Shown here: positions 21,721-33,100 of the stretch, piece after piece
How positions within the stretch are numbered: position 1 is the first letter of the stretch
Layout of the letters: every line of letters starts with the position of its first letter
Source of the DNA: Pinus tabuliformis
Lineage: Eukaryota > Streptophyta > Pinopsida > Pinales > Pinaceae
NCBI GenBank assembly: GCA_031772625.1
Contig: CM062816.1
Location: 636,428,352-636,492,351, forward strand
Reading direction: 5' to 3'
Length of the DNA stretch: 64,000 bases
Made by a program: the position numbers and the translations under genes
The notes under the pieces: generated by a model
What the model was told of the DNA's origin: nothing
Databases searched by the model: none
The model's input: only the letters and a program-made list of their open reading frames with translations

Positions 21721-22094
21721 TGTTGGTTCAGGTGCACAGTAAACAACATAAATAAACACAGAATTAAAATAGCAGAATATCAAGCACATATGACACAGTA
21801 TTTAACGTGGTTCACCCCACCAATCTGGGCTACGTCCACCAAACATAGGCATCAGGAATTTATTAATTAAATTAGAGATTACATCAAGAAATCCTCACAC
21901 TCTCTTAGCAAACATCCGAATGGTTGCCTGTTATATAGCCTAGAGAATCTAACAACCTCATTAATTCCCTCACATCAAATATAGGAGGCATTAACTCCAT
22001 CCCAACAACCTGGAGTTAATCTAGGACCTGAATTCCTATTGTTGTCACCTTCAGATATTTTTCCCTATTTCATCCCAAACAGAAAATCTCAACA
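21721..22094 (-). repeat. Copia-3 5' LTR (outer, complete)
   Basis: 374 bp, same ends as 16770-17143, followed by the CCCCA target duplication at 22095-22099. The primer site next to the inner partial LTR reads TTGATATTAAAG on the minus strand, a poor match to the tRNA-Met type. Confidence 0.93.
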
Positions 22095-22119
22095 CCCCAC
22101 AACATAGATGGGTGCAATA

Positions 22120-22395
22120 GCGTTCGACGCAACTATCTTGATCCTGAGGGGAGGCTCATCTGCTAATCGTTTCAAGGCTTCTCTTCGTGGGAAATTACCG
22201 ATAACATTAAATATGTAGTGTCGAAGGCTGCAGAAAACATAGCGCCTCTGATTACTATGGAGAACAAGGGTCAGGAATTAGAAGTTCCCCACCTCATTGA
22301 CCAACAGCCGAAGGATCAGGGATTGGAAGTTTCTCCTGCAATGGTTGCTGCCACCATTAGTACTGCTTCAGCTGCATTGATGTCTTCCAATATAG
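22120..22395 (+). other. Exon-like open frame ending at a GT splice-donor-like site
   Basis: The frame reads SWEITDNIKYVVSKAAENIAP, then LEVPHLIDQQPKDQ and VAATISTASAALMSSNI, ending at GTATGC. Amino-acid composition looks like a real protein, and the donor-like site suggests an exon. It lies immediately right of Copia-3, so the copia may have landed near a former gene. I do not recognise the family. Confidence 0.3.
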
Positions 22396-22886
22396 GTATG
22401 CATCCTTGAATTTTAGACTTTCGTTGTTTTTCTTGGTATAATTGTCAAGATTCTAGGTATGCATGGAAGAGCATTACATTAATTTTCACTTAAAAATAAT
22501 TTGAAGAGAATTATATTAATTTTCACTTGAAAATAATTTAAAATAAAAATAATGAATGTGGATCATTTTACCTTTTAAACCTTTAAAGCCCGCGCCTGGA
22601 TTGTAGCCATTTGTCATCATGTCGGTATGTGGCACTCCGATCATTCTACTTGGCACTCCGATCATTCTATTTGGGAAAAGCCTATTTCCAGTTCTATAGA
22701 TCCATTAATACACTCCATATGGACACTCTGACATCTATTTAATTTTCAGGAAAAAACTTTCTTGTTTATAGTGATGGAGATATGCATGATGTGATCATCC
22801 ATCTGGTTCTTTGTATTGATGCTCATTAAAACGAGCTGCATGTGTATCATGGTATGTCGTGTATCATATGCTATCCATTCCCCATA

Positions 22887-22996
22887 CCATCTGATATTAA
22901 TTGCCACCAAATTTTGAATTGTATAAACCATCTGATATTAATTTTGAATTGTATAAACCATCTGATATTAACTGCCAGCAAATTTTGAATTGTATA
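22887..22996 (+). repeat. Short tandem repeat, 33-41 bp x 3
   Basis: Three copies of ACCATCTGATATTAA followed by (TGCCA-CAAA)TTTTGAATTGTATA; the middle copy lacks the 8-bp TGCCACCA-like insert. Confidence 0.8.
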
Positions 22997-23095
22997 ATGG
23001 CACTCCAAATTGGAATTTTGAATCCCAGAACCTGCACTGCCATATTTTGTTCAACTTGAAAGAAGCTTTGGTTGGTAATAGTTTCTTTACTCAGC

Positions 23096-23162
23096 ATGAG
23101 CTTCAGGACGAGTTCGGTGCTGATCGCGATTGCGGTGCTTTTGGCTATCGTTGCCTTTGGTG
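23096..23162 (+). other. Possible first exon encoding a signal peptide
   Basis: ATG at 23096 gives MSFRTSSVLIAIAVLLAIVAFG, a basic start and hydrophobic core typical of a secretory signal peptide. The frame then meets GGTGAGAAA, a good 5' splice-site consensus. Base composition (GCG, CGA) differs from the AT-rich surroundings. No downstream exon could be matched with confidence. Confidence 0.35.
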
Positions 23163-23527
23163 GTGAGAAAACTCATTTTAGCGTTTTTTTGTAAGGGCTT
23201 TGGCTTTAATTTGTTCGATTATCGCTGTGTCTACCGCCGAGGACTAGACAAGAAAATGCATTTTATCGTTCGTCTAGGGTTTAATCTTTAATTTTTTCAA
23301 TTATAGTTGCCTCTGTAGCTGAGAACCAGATAGGAAAATGCTTTTTATGGTTCGGTTCGTCAAGTGTTTAAGCTTTAATTTCTTTAATTATTGTTTCCTT
23401 TGCAGCTGAGAACTAGACAAGAAAATGCTTTTATCATTTGGTTTGTCAGGGGTTTTAGCTTTAATTTCTTCGACTTTAGTGCATCTGCGACTGAGAACCA
23501 AACAAGAAAATGAATTTTCCAAAATCA
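23163..23527 (+). repeat. Tandem array, ~81-88 bp x about 4
   Basis: Units begin GAGAACTAGACAAGAAAATG (at about 23239 as GAGGAC..., then 23320, 23408 and 23494) and continue with GCTTTAATTTCTTC(G/A)ATTATAG and TTGCCTCTGTAGCT. A partial unit precedes at 23163. Each unit contains a pyrimidine tract and CAG/TAG resembling a 3' splice site. Confidence 0.8.
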
Positions 23528-23713
23528 CAGGCATCTACATCTATAAAAATCTCACACTATGCCCAGGAATGTAAAGCATCGGCCACTATTAAAAAGAAAA
23601 GGCATCAATCAAGATTCAAAATACTAGTGATTTCTTCAAGTAATGTGAATCATCGCTGAAATTTCCACAAAAGTCATTCATATTAGAGGCAGAATCACAG
23701 GAATGAGGAAAAA

Positions 23714-24202
23714 GAAGTTAAAGTTGTTGAGGGCGAAGGTCTGGAGTTCTTCAAAAAGCTCATAACTTGCTCAAATATAGCGTCACTTGGTCAGTGGCCC
23801 GATTCATGAGGCCAATATGAACCCTTCGTCCCTCTTCAGTATGAAAAGCTTGTTGCAAGCCCTTATCAGGATTCCACCGAGTGGTTATAGAACAACCGAA
23901 ATTTAAGTTCTAAGAAAAAGTGATGGAGATATCAAGTACGTTGGCTATGGAAGTCCATCGGCGTTTTGCAAAATTGTAGGGTTAGGCTGAAACCCAAGAA
24001 ACCCAAGCTTTCAGGTGTTGCAGCTGCTTCTCGTGATGCTCGAATATTCAAGAAGCTGAAAGCCGATGCCGAGCTCTGGATCGCCAAATCCAAGGCGGTT
24101 GCCGCAACCAGAGATGCATGCGAGTGGTTTCGAAACTTGGTCATATCGATTCTACTTTTGGTCATATTTTATCGTTGTCGAAGAATTGATGAATTGCTGT
24201 AA
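23714..24202 (+). pseudogene. Unassigned coding-like frame with three stops
   Basis: A single frame reads EVKVVEGEGLEFFKKLITCSNIASLGQWPDS and LQYEKLVASPYQDSTEWL, then after two further stops RLKPKKPKLSGVAAASRDARIFKKLKADAELWIAKSKAVAATRDACEWFRNLV. The last part is alpha-helical and lysine/alanine-rich. Three stops in about 163 codons is fewer than random for this composition. I do not recognise the protein. It could be the 3' exon of a decayed host gene shared with 22120-23162. Confidence 0.3.
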
Positions 24203-25120
24203 TTTATCTATGGTGTACAGATACTTGCTATTCCTTTTACATCTACTGCCCTTGTGCTTCTTCGTCTTCCCATGGTGAAAAATGTCCTCAAGCGTTTTAG
24301 TTGTTTCTAGTTGAGGAAACTCAAAAGACTATAGCATATGTCTTTCCAGTGATTATGTCTTCATTTTCTATTTTTTCCTTCGAAATGGTGTATGAGGATA
24401 GTGCTCCCTCATTCATCGGGTATTTACTGGCTGCATATTAGCTGCGTTATTGTTAATTCAACTTATCCATCAGAATGAGTTTATTTAAGTAGCTTATTGT
24501 GTACATTGTAATGTGTTTGAAGCTGCTAGCTTCTTATAATTGGTCAAATGCTAAAGATTGTAATGATGCTTTTGAAGTTGGTTTTCCTATTAAAAACTTT
24601 CAGGTTGGTTGGTTCTCCAGATTAAAATTGTCAGGAATAAATCTCAGACATGTTTTTCTGTATCATTGTTTTTTCTTCATCTAAGCTTGAGCACTTAGCA
24701 GTCTTACATGAGCACTTAACAGACTCTGTTCGACTTGGATATTCATGTAATCTTGGGCACTTAACAAACCCTGTTTGAATTGGACTTTCTAGCAATAGTG
24801 GTTAGAGATTGGGTTTTCATTGTCATAAAAGGGTAATGAGCTTCTACCTTGATTGGTTGATGTCTACGAAAAATTAGTTCAACTTGTAGATCTCAAGGTA
24901 TGAATTGGAGTGTTAGTCGAACAAGCAATAAGATATCGAGGTTTCCTGAATCTAGGAATAAACTCATAAATGATGCAAAAGTTAAGCTAATTCAGTTCAG
25001 TGGTGGGTTGAATGCCTTCAAAATGGTAATGGGAAATATATATTTAGGAATGAAGTGGTGAATTAGTCGAAGCACATGGAGTTGGAGTTTAACCAATTAG
25101 AGAAAATCACATGTTAGAAA
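24203..25120. other. No gene seen
   Basis: AT-rich, with stop codons in all frames. A short frame at 24499-24684 is hydrophobic but has no motif. There is a repeated phrase 'gagcacttagcagtct / gagcacttaacagactc / gggcacttaacaaaccc' near 24685-24775. Confidence 0.5.
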
Positions 25121-25123
25121 TTT

Positions 25124-25400
25124 GATTCAGGTATGAAATAGAATTTGGGTGATAGATTTTAGGATTCAGGTATGAAATAGAATTTGGGTGATAGATTTTA
25201 GGGTGTTTTTTAGATGTTAAAAAGAGATGGGATTTCATTCTATGTAAGTTTAATGTGGATAACGTAAGTTTAATGTGGATAACTGTTAGGTTAATTATGA
25301 CTTGATTTTAGGGTGTTGTTTTAGATGTTAAAAAGAGATGGGTTTTACTCTATGCAAGTTTAATGTGGATAACGGTTAGCTCAATTATGAGTTGGGTAAT
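25124..25400 (+). repeat. Nested tandem duplications
   Basis: A 39-bp unit (GATTCAGGTATGAAATAGAA...) is duplicated at 25124-25201. A 20-bp unit (GTAAGTTTAATGTGGATAAC) is duplicated near 25244-25282. A larger ~110-bp unit starting GATTTTAGGGTGTT(G)TTTTAGATG is repeated at about 25193 and 25302. The small duplications lie inside or beside the large one. Confidence 0.8.
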
Positions 25401-25526
25401 GGAAAGTTTATAATAATAAATGTTTTTTGTTTTTTTTTTTTTATATATATTGTGATATTTATGTGAAATAAGTTTATTTACGTGTTTTATTGTTTTCTAT
25501 ATAGATAAAAGTTTATTTACCTGGTT

Positions 25527-25528
<2 letters not shown>

Positions 25529-25559
<31 letters not shown>
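25529..25559. repeat. (TA)n microsatellite
   Basis: Uninterrupted AT dinucleotides in AT-rich context. Confidence 0.95.
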
Positions 25560-25561
<2 letters not shown>

Positions 25562-25932
25562 TTTTAACAATAACATTGTTTTATCTTCATTTTGGGTTTA
25601 TAATACATTGAGAAGAGTTTAAGTGAAAATATTTTTCAGTTAAAATAAATAAAATAAAGATCTGTTTCAATCTTTTCATCTTATAGGTCTTGATTCTTCA
25701 TGATACATAATAGACTTAAGATCGATCTATCTTGGTTTTATATATATATAAAATCTGGCAATACACTTTTGAATGCATAAAGGGATTCAATACCTTGAAA
25801 ACCCGCTTGATGCACTCCATCTTTGCAAATTAAACAACTTTAAATTATGGTTTTAAAAATCTGTATTGGATTTTCAACAAAACTGACCAAGAAAAATGTT
25901 CAAAAAAGAGTCATTTCTTTTATTAGTTAGCA

Positions 25933-26045
<113 letters not shown>

Positions 26046-26209
26046 TAAGGTGTATGTCTCCCTATATGAATTTCAAATCTCCCACATATTAAAATGTAGA
26101 AATCACCTACTAATGAATAAGAATCTCTATATATATAAAGAGAGGGAGAGAGAGGTGGTTGACTAAAATGACTGTCATCTTACCCACCCAAGTTAAAATC
26201 CCCACTAGT

Positions 26210-26690
26210 GACAGGCTGAGCTTTGATTTTTTGAAGAATATTTTTGTAATTGAAATGTTACTCTTGTCTTGGAGATGAGAGGGAGGTCGATTCCTTGAAG
26301 AGTATTGTTGTAATGGAAATGTCACTCTTTCCTTTGAGATGAGAGGGAGGTCGGTTTCATTCCTCAGAAAAGTGCATGCATACACACATGTATATAGTTG
26401 ATATAGACACTCTTGTCTTGGAGATGAGAGGGAGGTCAGTTCCTTGAAGAATATTGTTGTAATGGAAACATCAGTCTTGCCTTTGAGATGAGAGGGATGT
26501 TGGTTTCATTCCTCGGAAAAATACATACATACACATATGTATATAGTGGATATAGTGGCATGCTGAGCTTTGATTCCTTGAAGAAAATTGTTGTAATCGA
26601 AATGTCACTCTTGCCTTCGAGATGAGAGGGAGGTCAATTTCTTTCCTGATAAGCATACATGCATACACGCATGTATATATTTGATATAAA
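26210..26690 (+). repeat. Complex tandem repeat, three ~145-195 bp units with internal sub-repeat
   Basis: The core GGAGATGAGAGGGAGGTC recurs at about 26271, 26334, 26420, 26483 and 26619. Alternate copies lead either into GATTCCTTGAAGA.TATTG or into GGTTTCATTCCTC.GAAAA followed by CATACA..ACATGTATATAG and TTGATATA. Pairs of cores make the larger unit, so this is a small higher-order array. Confidence 0.8.
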
Positions 26691-26699
26691 CTATTTTAG

Positions 26700-28390
26700 A
26701 TAAAGTAATATTGAAATATTTGAATTATGTCTATGACATTGCAATAATTTTTATTCTTAATATTTTTTAAATACTACATGTCAAATCCATGTTGAACACA
26801 TAAGTAATTACACATCTCACTTATATTGGGCTTTGGAGTGTTCATTTTGACACAACTAATGTCCAATAATTTTATTTACTAGCAATTGACCCAAAAGGTA
26901 AAAATAAAGGCCGATAGGATTTTTAAATTGAAAAGTGTGTACTTTAAATTCCATAAGCAATAAAATTACTAATAATAAATTAATTATTATATGGTGAAAT
27001 ATATTTGTATAAATATAAAAATTATTTATAATTATAAATATGAAAATGTAAAATAACTTTTTAGAAAAAAAAATTGTGTTTTCACAAATAGAATTTTTTT
27101 TCCCCAAATTTTTATGTCAAGAGTGAAAATTTGCATAAAATAATATGGAAATTACATAATTAACCATACACAGAATCAGAAAAAGAAATTAAGTTTTGTA
27201 CAAAAATTAAAATTACCTAATTTTGATGAGAAAAAAGAAATACAAAGAGGGATAATGCACAGTTTCACTGTAGGTAAAACTTCTTTTGAATTTACTTTCA
27301 CCTGACACCATAAGAATGGTGTTGATGTGCATCATGTTATTAGCAAGAGTTTGGTTGTGCACCATAAATTGTTTGTCTTGTAGTCTTGCACCATGCAACT
27401 CGCTGAAAGAGTCCTATAGCTAACTTCCAAAAATTTTTGTGGGTGGAAACAATAGTTGTATTAGTGTAATAAAGAACTAAAAATTACAACTTCCATTCAA
27501 CCCTTTATTTTTCTTCATAAATACAAGGTTCTCCATTGATTAAGAGGTGATAAAAAACCTTTGCACGCATGGAGGAAATGTGCCCTCAAACTTTGATGCA
27601 CCTTTGACCTTATATTTGCAATTTTGATCGAAAACCAAAGTGAATCTTCTAAAATCCCTGTACTTCCTCCATGATTTTTTCTTCTTAGATATGAACCTCC
27701 ATGTTACATCACATTCATTTAGTTTAGACCCTTGAATAGGTAATTAACAACTAAGGTTTGTGAAATACCAATAATATCCTCATTAGTGTTGATCAACTTA
27801 ATTTGAAGTTCATTGGAACTACATCGTAACATGGTCAAAGCCTTATGTGTCCAAAGGATCATGAGAAGTGAAAATGTTAAATTACCATTAATATTCCTCA
27901 AAGAAGTGATGGTGTGGAGGCTTTTAGTTAGCCCGTGAATAAGCTAAAATGATTGTGGAGATCTAAACTAGAAGGCAAGAGCACTCTACAGGATATTGAC
28001 TTCAAAAATCAGAAAAGGAGGTAAAAGATTTCAAAATGCTAAGTATGAAATTGAACTATGACAGTAAAATCTTGATGATGCTTTTCAAGAAATAGGAAAA
28101 TTAGAAAGAAAAAATACAATTGAATAGATATGAGGGTGCTAGTTGTACTCATATTCTAGCTTGATAAGTGCAATAGGAGAAGTTGATTCTTTGATTGAGG
28201 GGTGAAGGGGGCATAAATAATCAATTCATGTCAATACAAAAAAGAAACAAAAAAATTTCAACGATAAAGCATAATTGTAGACAATTATATGTTGGTAATT
28301 GTACATGTGGAATTCTTGTCGAACCAATGAAGATGGTAGTAGATTAGAACAAATGATGATAGACAATTGAAGACAATATTTTTGAGTATT
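26700..28390. other. AT-rich DNA without recognised genes
   Basis: Only short frames, mostly hydrophobic or lysine/isoleucine-rich as expected from AT-rich sequence. No LTR ends, tRNA-like or rRNA-like segments were noticed. Confidence 0.5.
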
Positions 28391-28700
28391 GTCGATGTGA
28401 CCCATTCATTGTATTCATAGGCAATTCTATGGTGTCATCTTTGGCTTATGTATTGGTCCTAGAGAATATTTGAGTATATACCTAGTATCTACATGGTTGG
28501 AATATGATATTCTACATGTACCTTAGTCAAATGATAGTGTAATATTGATGAGTCAAAGTGTACATTGATACAATTCATGGTAATATGGAATCTATTTTGT
28601 AGACGAAGGTTCATGGTAAAGAAAATATCACAGATGTAATGTATGGTTTTCGTCACTGAAAACCCTTTGATGTGCTGTTTGGGTAATCAAGAAACCACTT
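28390..28700 (+). pseudogene. Possible copia post-protease remnant
   Basis: Fragments such as NDSVILMSQSVH and, in another frame, KVHGKENITDVMYGF resemble the copia stretch after the protease (GDDSxIxVxGxG ... VHGKxNIxDVLYVP). Very decayed, with several frame changes. Confidence 0.25.
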
Positions 28701-28934
28701 GAGGTGTGATGGGTGAGGATCGTCCACAAAAACCCGTAGGTGTAATGTTAGAGTGTGGTTATGGGTAAACCTAAAAAAAACCAAGATATTAATGATGCAC
28801 AATGATCTAAAAATGGGGCTCTTAGGCTTCTTGTCTAACTTACAAGAACCTCTCCCACATTCAAAGCTTCACATTTTCCCAAGTCTTAATGATTAACCAA
28901 TTCAGAATTAAGAAATGCTTGAATATATAGGTGT

Positions 28935-29640
28935 ATGCTTGTATTTGTTTTTTACTGTTGAGTGCTTATTTTCAGTTGCTTATGTTGATGTGAAACACAA
29001 ATAATAGTAAATAAAGCAGCAATTCAACAAACCCATAAGACAACAATATAATATGGAGTTCACCCTGACATCTTGGGCTATGTCTCCTTGAGCTCTACTC
29101 AACTCGATTAGGCGCTCTGGGATTATGGCTTCAATTCTTTTACAAGTGCTACACTTAACTCCATTAGTTTATAGCTAAACCAATGGGCTTAGAATGCCGT
29201 CATACCCCTAGATGTCCTTGTTCTGCAGACAGGTCTAGGCTTCTCTAGACTCGACTCCTTCTTTCAGTGCTTTGAACTTATCAAGCTTCTGGCATCTCTC
29301 ACTCCCATAGAATTCTGCATTTGTCTCTAGAACTCCTTCTCCTATCTTTGACACACCTCACACAACCACCACAGCTTGATAATTTGATATCTTGATGTTC
29401 TGCAACTTCACTGCAGCCTCGACAATCTTTAGAAGTCTATTAGAGCTCTATGGCTCTGCGGCTTTGCCTCCAACCTCTGGTGGCTCTACTTATTACAATG
29501 AGCTCAGGTCTAGCTTCTCTGCTTCCAGGTTTGCCCACTACTTCCTGAGCTTCTCTTGAGCTACCTCTCTCTCTTCTTTGTTAGTCTATGGCTTTAAAGC
29601 CAATCTGCTTCCTCACTATTCATTTTCGCTTCTCAGCTTT
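28935..29640. other. Possible decayed copia LTR-like sequence
   Basis: Contains AATAAAGCAGCAATTCAACAA followed by a gap and GGAGTTCACCCTGACATCTTGGGCTATG, an arrangement like the ACGTGGTTCACCC...CTGGGCTACG block of the Copia-3 LTR. No matching partner or target duplication was found. Confidence 0.3.
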
Positions 29641-29648
29641 CTGGTTCC

Positions 29649-30185
29649 CTATCTCTGTTCGTTCGACTCCCTTCTTTCGGCAGTTACAGTAACTGCATAA
29701 CTCCTTATAGGGAGGTGGCCACCCATTCTTTTAACGGATGAGCATGTTAGGTTCACCAGAAACACTTGATCATTTGAAATGGCCATTATTTCCATTTCCT
29801 CCAAGAATTCCCATGAAGCACTAATCTCCGCCAACTCATTTTCCACGTCAGACTTCAAAATCCCGCACAATCTGCTTTATAACTTTTTCAAATCTTGTCA
29901 TCCATTGGGTGGCATCTCTACCATTGATTTGGACCCTCTAGATCCTACGGCCATCACACATATCAGGTGGATAACTTGCTCGACGTTTACCCGTTCGATG
30001 TGAGCAGTTTTCTCTCTCTTCCACCAGACGCGTGTCACTTGATGTGTGGAGTCAGGTGGGACTTGGTCTAAATCGATTATCGTTCGAAGTAATTCTGATA
30101 TCCTGCTGGTTTCTGTGGAATTCTGCCTCGGAAAAAACCGATACACTTTGTGCTGCATTTCATGATTTTTCAGGTCTGGGCACAT
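29649..30185 (-). other. Unassigned minus-strand coding-like frame, two stops
   Basis: One frame over about 179 codons with two stops reads HEMQHKVYRFFPRQNSTETSR, then IERVNVEQVIHLICVMAVG and SDVENELAEISASWEFLEEME. No family recognised. Its low stop density and higher GC than the flanks are the only support. Confidence 0.25.
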
Positions 30186-33100
30186 GTGGCTATCCTTCTT
30201 TAAGGGGTTTGCCCTGCGATATGTGATTAGTGACTGATCAGATTCATCCCCCGTTGACTCAAACCATCATTGAATTTGCTAACTTGCGATAGCGCACATT
30301 ACCATGGTCCGCCTCTCTGCACGCTTGATTAACAACCCTCGTTGATCCACGTTGATCGCAGTTATCAATTGTCATGAAGATTCCTTTGATGAGCTTGATC
30401 TTCACAAGATTTTTAATCTTTGGCATAAATTAGAGAGAGTTCATGAAGACTTAGAGAGTTTTAAGATCCATTTTGGATCACACGAGGAGTTAAAGGTGCA
30501 GGTATGAAGACATGTAATGGAAGAATGGTTGAATGAACCATGTACATGAAGGACATCCTATTAGACTAGCTACTGTAGTGGATAGTCATCCTTACATTCT
30601 AGTGGATGGCTGCTCCTATATATGGATTTTAACATTCTGGTAATGTTTATATCTTATAGCTATGATGAACTATTATCCTTTGTGTCTACATCCATTTCAG
30701 ACAATGGGAATGCCTCCTCATACACACTCTACACTCCTTAAGCTCCTTTTGGAGGGCCAACTGGAAGGTCTTTATTCTTAGCTACAAGTTGGAAGATGGA
30801 TTATCATGCTTGCTATAACCAATTAACTACTAGTGAATTTTGGATACATGCTATGGGTAGTCATATGATAACAATTTAACTTGTTGTTTGATGGATTAGA
30901 TGCTCATTTAATTTATGGTGACTGCCAATACTTGAAAGTGCTGAGTAATGTAATATGTAGAAGTGTTGTTCATATGGTTGTACAGAATAGCAAAAGCAAC
31001 ATGCTCTCTACTGCGTATCTATGGGGTCCCCATTCGACAATAATCATAAGGCCTGCACTAGGGCTAGTAGATTCAGAGCATCCACTATTGTATAGACGAC
31101 TGATGTGGAATGAATGCTTGAAACAAAAAAACAAAGAATTTACATGGAACCCTTGAATTATTCAAATTAGATGATCATTCAGTTATGCTCTCGAACTAAG
31201 AGGCCAATAATCTTTGAAGGAAATTTGTACTTGCATCAAATCCTCTTTTCTATGACGATATCAATTGGTTGACTGGTTAAGAGGTTAGTCATAAATTATA
31301 GTGTTGCTAGGTCCTCGATGACACTTACTGCCCTCAATCTTGCATTTACAAATGGTTGTTGGAAACGCCTAACTTTTGGAATTTATTTGATGTATTCACT
31401 ACCCATGGTTCAAAATGTTTTATGAAATCTCTTCATTTTAATATTACAAATATTGTGGGTACTCTATCTATTCTAAGTATATTGTAATGTAATGACAAAT
31501 GACAATATCTTTATGCAGGCTATTTATATTTTTTCATGAATATCGCCTCAACAAAAATTATAATTTATAAATAATTATACTATGATTTTTTTTTTTTAAT
31601 TTAAATTGTGTTTAGAGCTCAAAAGTGCTTTTGGAAATAAGAATTATTTTAAATATTAAATCAAAGTTTAATATCTATATATATAAATTAAAAAAAATAA
31701 CTTATAAGTATAAAATTTATTAAAATTTAATTAAAACATAAACACATATATTATTAATAATAAAATATTCAACATAAATTTTTCCTCAAAATTAATCAAA
31801 TTAAATCAATATAGTGCAATATAGATATATATTAACAAAGGTTATGCCTATATCTCTTATGTTTTATAAAAAAACTATTTCTTATGTTTTATAAGATAAT
31901 CAAGGATGAAATGGAAATAGGAAAATTGCAAGGAAATTGTTTTAAAATAAAAATATTAAATTTAAAAAGTTATAGCATTGAATAACAATACTAATAATAA
32001 AATAAGGTTGTAAATATTTATTTACCACAATAAAGTAAAATTGGATATTATTATTATTTAAATTTATACATTTAAGATTTTGATTAAGTTATGCATGAAA
32101 CAAATGTTTGACTGATAACAAATCTTGTAACTCTCACATGTGAAAGTAGTTTGGATAGGTAGTTACCTATCCCTAACTACTTTCTGGAAGATTAATTCTC
32201 CAAGAAGAGATCAAGAGGATATTGGTACCTGATATGAAAAAGGCGAAGGAAAAGGAGATGTCTCCATGCTGATATGTGAAATGGGTCAAGGAACTAAGTC
32301 TTGTTAAGATCAGTTAGCTGTTGAAAATAAGAGAGTAGACTTCACGAAAGCATGTGTGATGTGAGCAAAAACTCAGGGGGAGACTTTGGTTTGAAAGCAA
32401 GTCTCATGGTTGGGAGGAAATTTGTTAATTTATAGATGAATCTCATCTAGGAGGACAACAATGGAAATCTACAGAAGAAGATAAGTATCTAGAACTCTGA
32501 TTTCTGCTTGAAAGTAGTAGAAGGGTTATTACAGTACAAACCCTATCTAGAATTCTCATACATGAAATACACTCTCTAAATTAGAATTCTGATTTTTTAT
32601 TAAGTCTAAATTAGAACTCTGACTTTCTGTTAAAAGTGATAGATGGGTTATTAGAGGAGAAATTTTATGTCAAACCCTAGACAAATTTTGCTTATAGTTG
32701 CCCAATAGTGGGTGTATAACCTCTTAATACAAGAACACAAAGGAATAAAACTATAAGAGAATATGGAAAATTCAGTATGTATAATTCTTTAAGTAAAGGG
32801 AATAGACAAACAAGAAACCCCTTGAAAATAATGATGTTATTAGAAAACCTTTTGGCAAAAGCATTTCCAGTTCTAGAAGGAATACAGTATGAACACAAAC
32901 ATTCCAGCCATGAATATTACCCTAGTAGGGTTTCAACCCTTTATATACCCTTTAGTTATAAGAGAAAATAAACAGATATGACTCACTAATCTAGCAGCTA
33001 ATCTAGCTTAAATATTAAATTTGAATAAGAAACCTGAAATAAACCCATTTTCAGAGATAATAAAAAAGGAAAGGATTCATTACAAATCAGCATGAAGAAT

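Larger units (their letters stand above)
16770..22094 (-). mobile_element. Copia-3: best-preserved Ty1/copia element, minus strand
   Basis: Full LTRs of 374 bp at 16770-17143 and 21721-22094 (TGTTGG...CTCAACA) differ at about 10 positions by eye (roughly 97 % identical). Between them one continuous minus-strand frame of about 1338 codons (17190-21203) encodes gag, zinc knuckle, protease, integrase, RT and RNase H, interrupted by five stops but no frameshift. A partial extra LTR (21470-21716) sits between the 5' LTR and the gag. Catalytic motifs are intact, so inactivation is recent. Confidence 0.93.
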
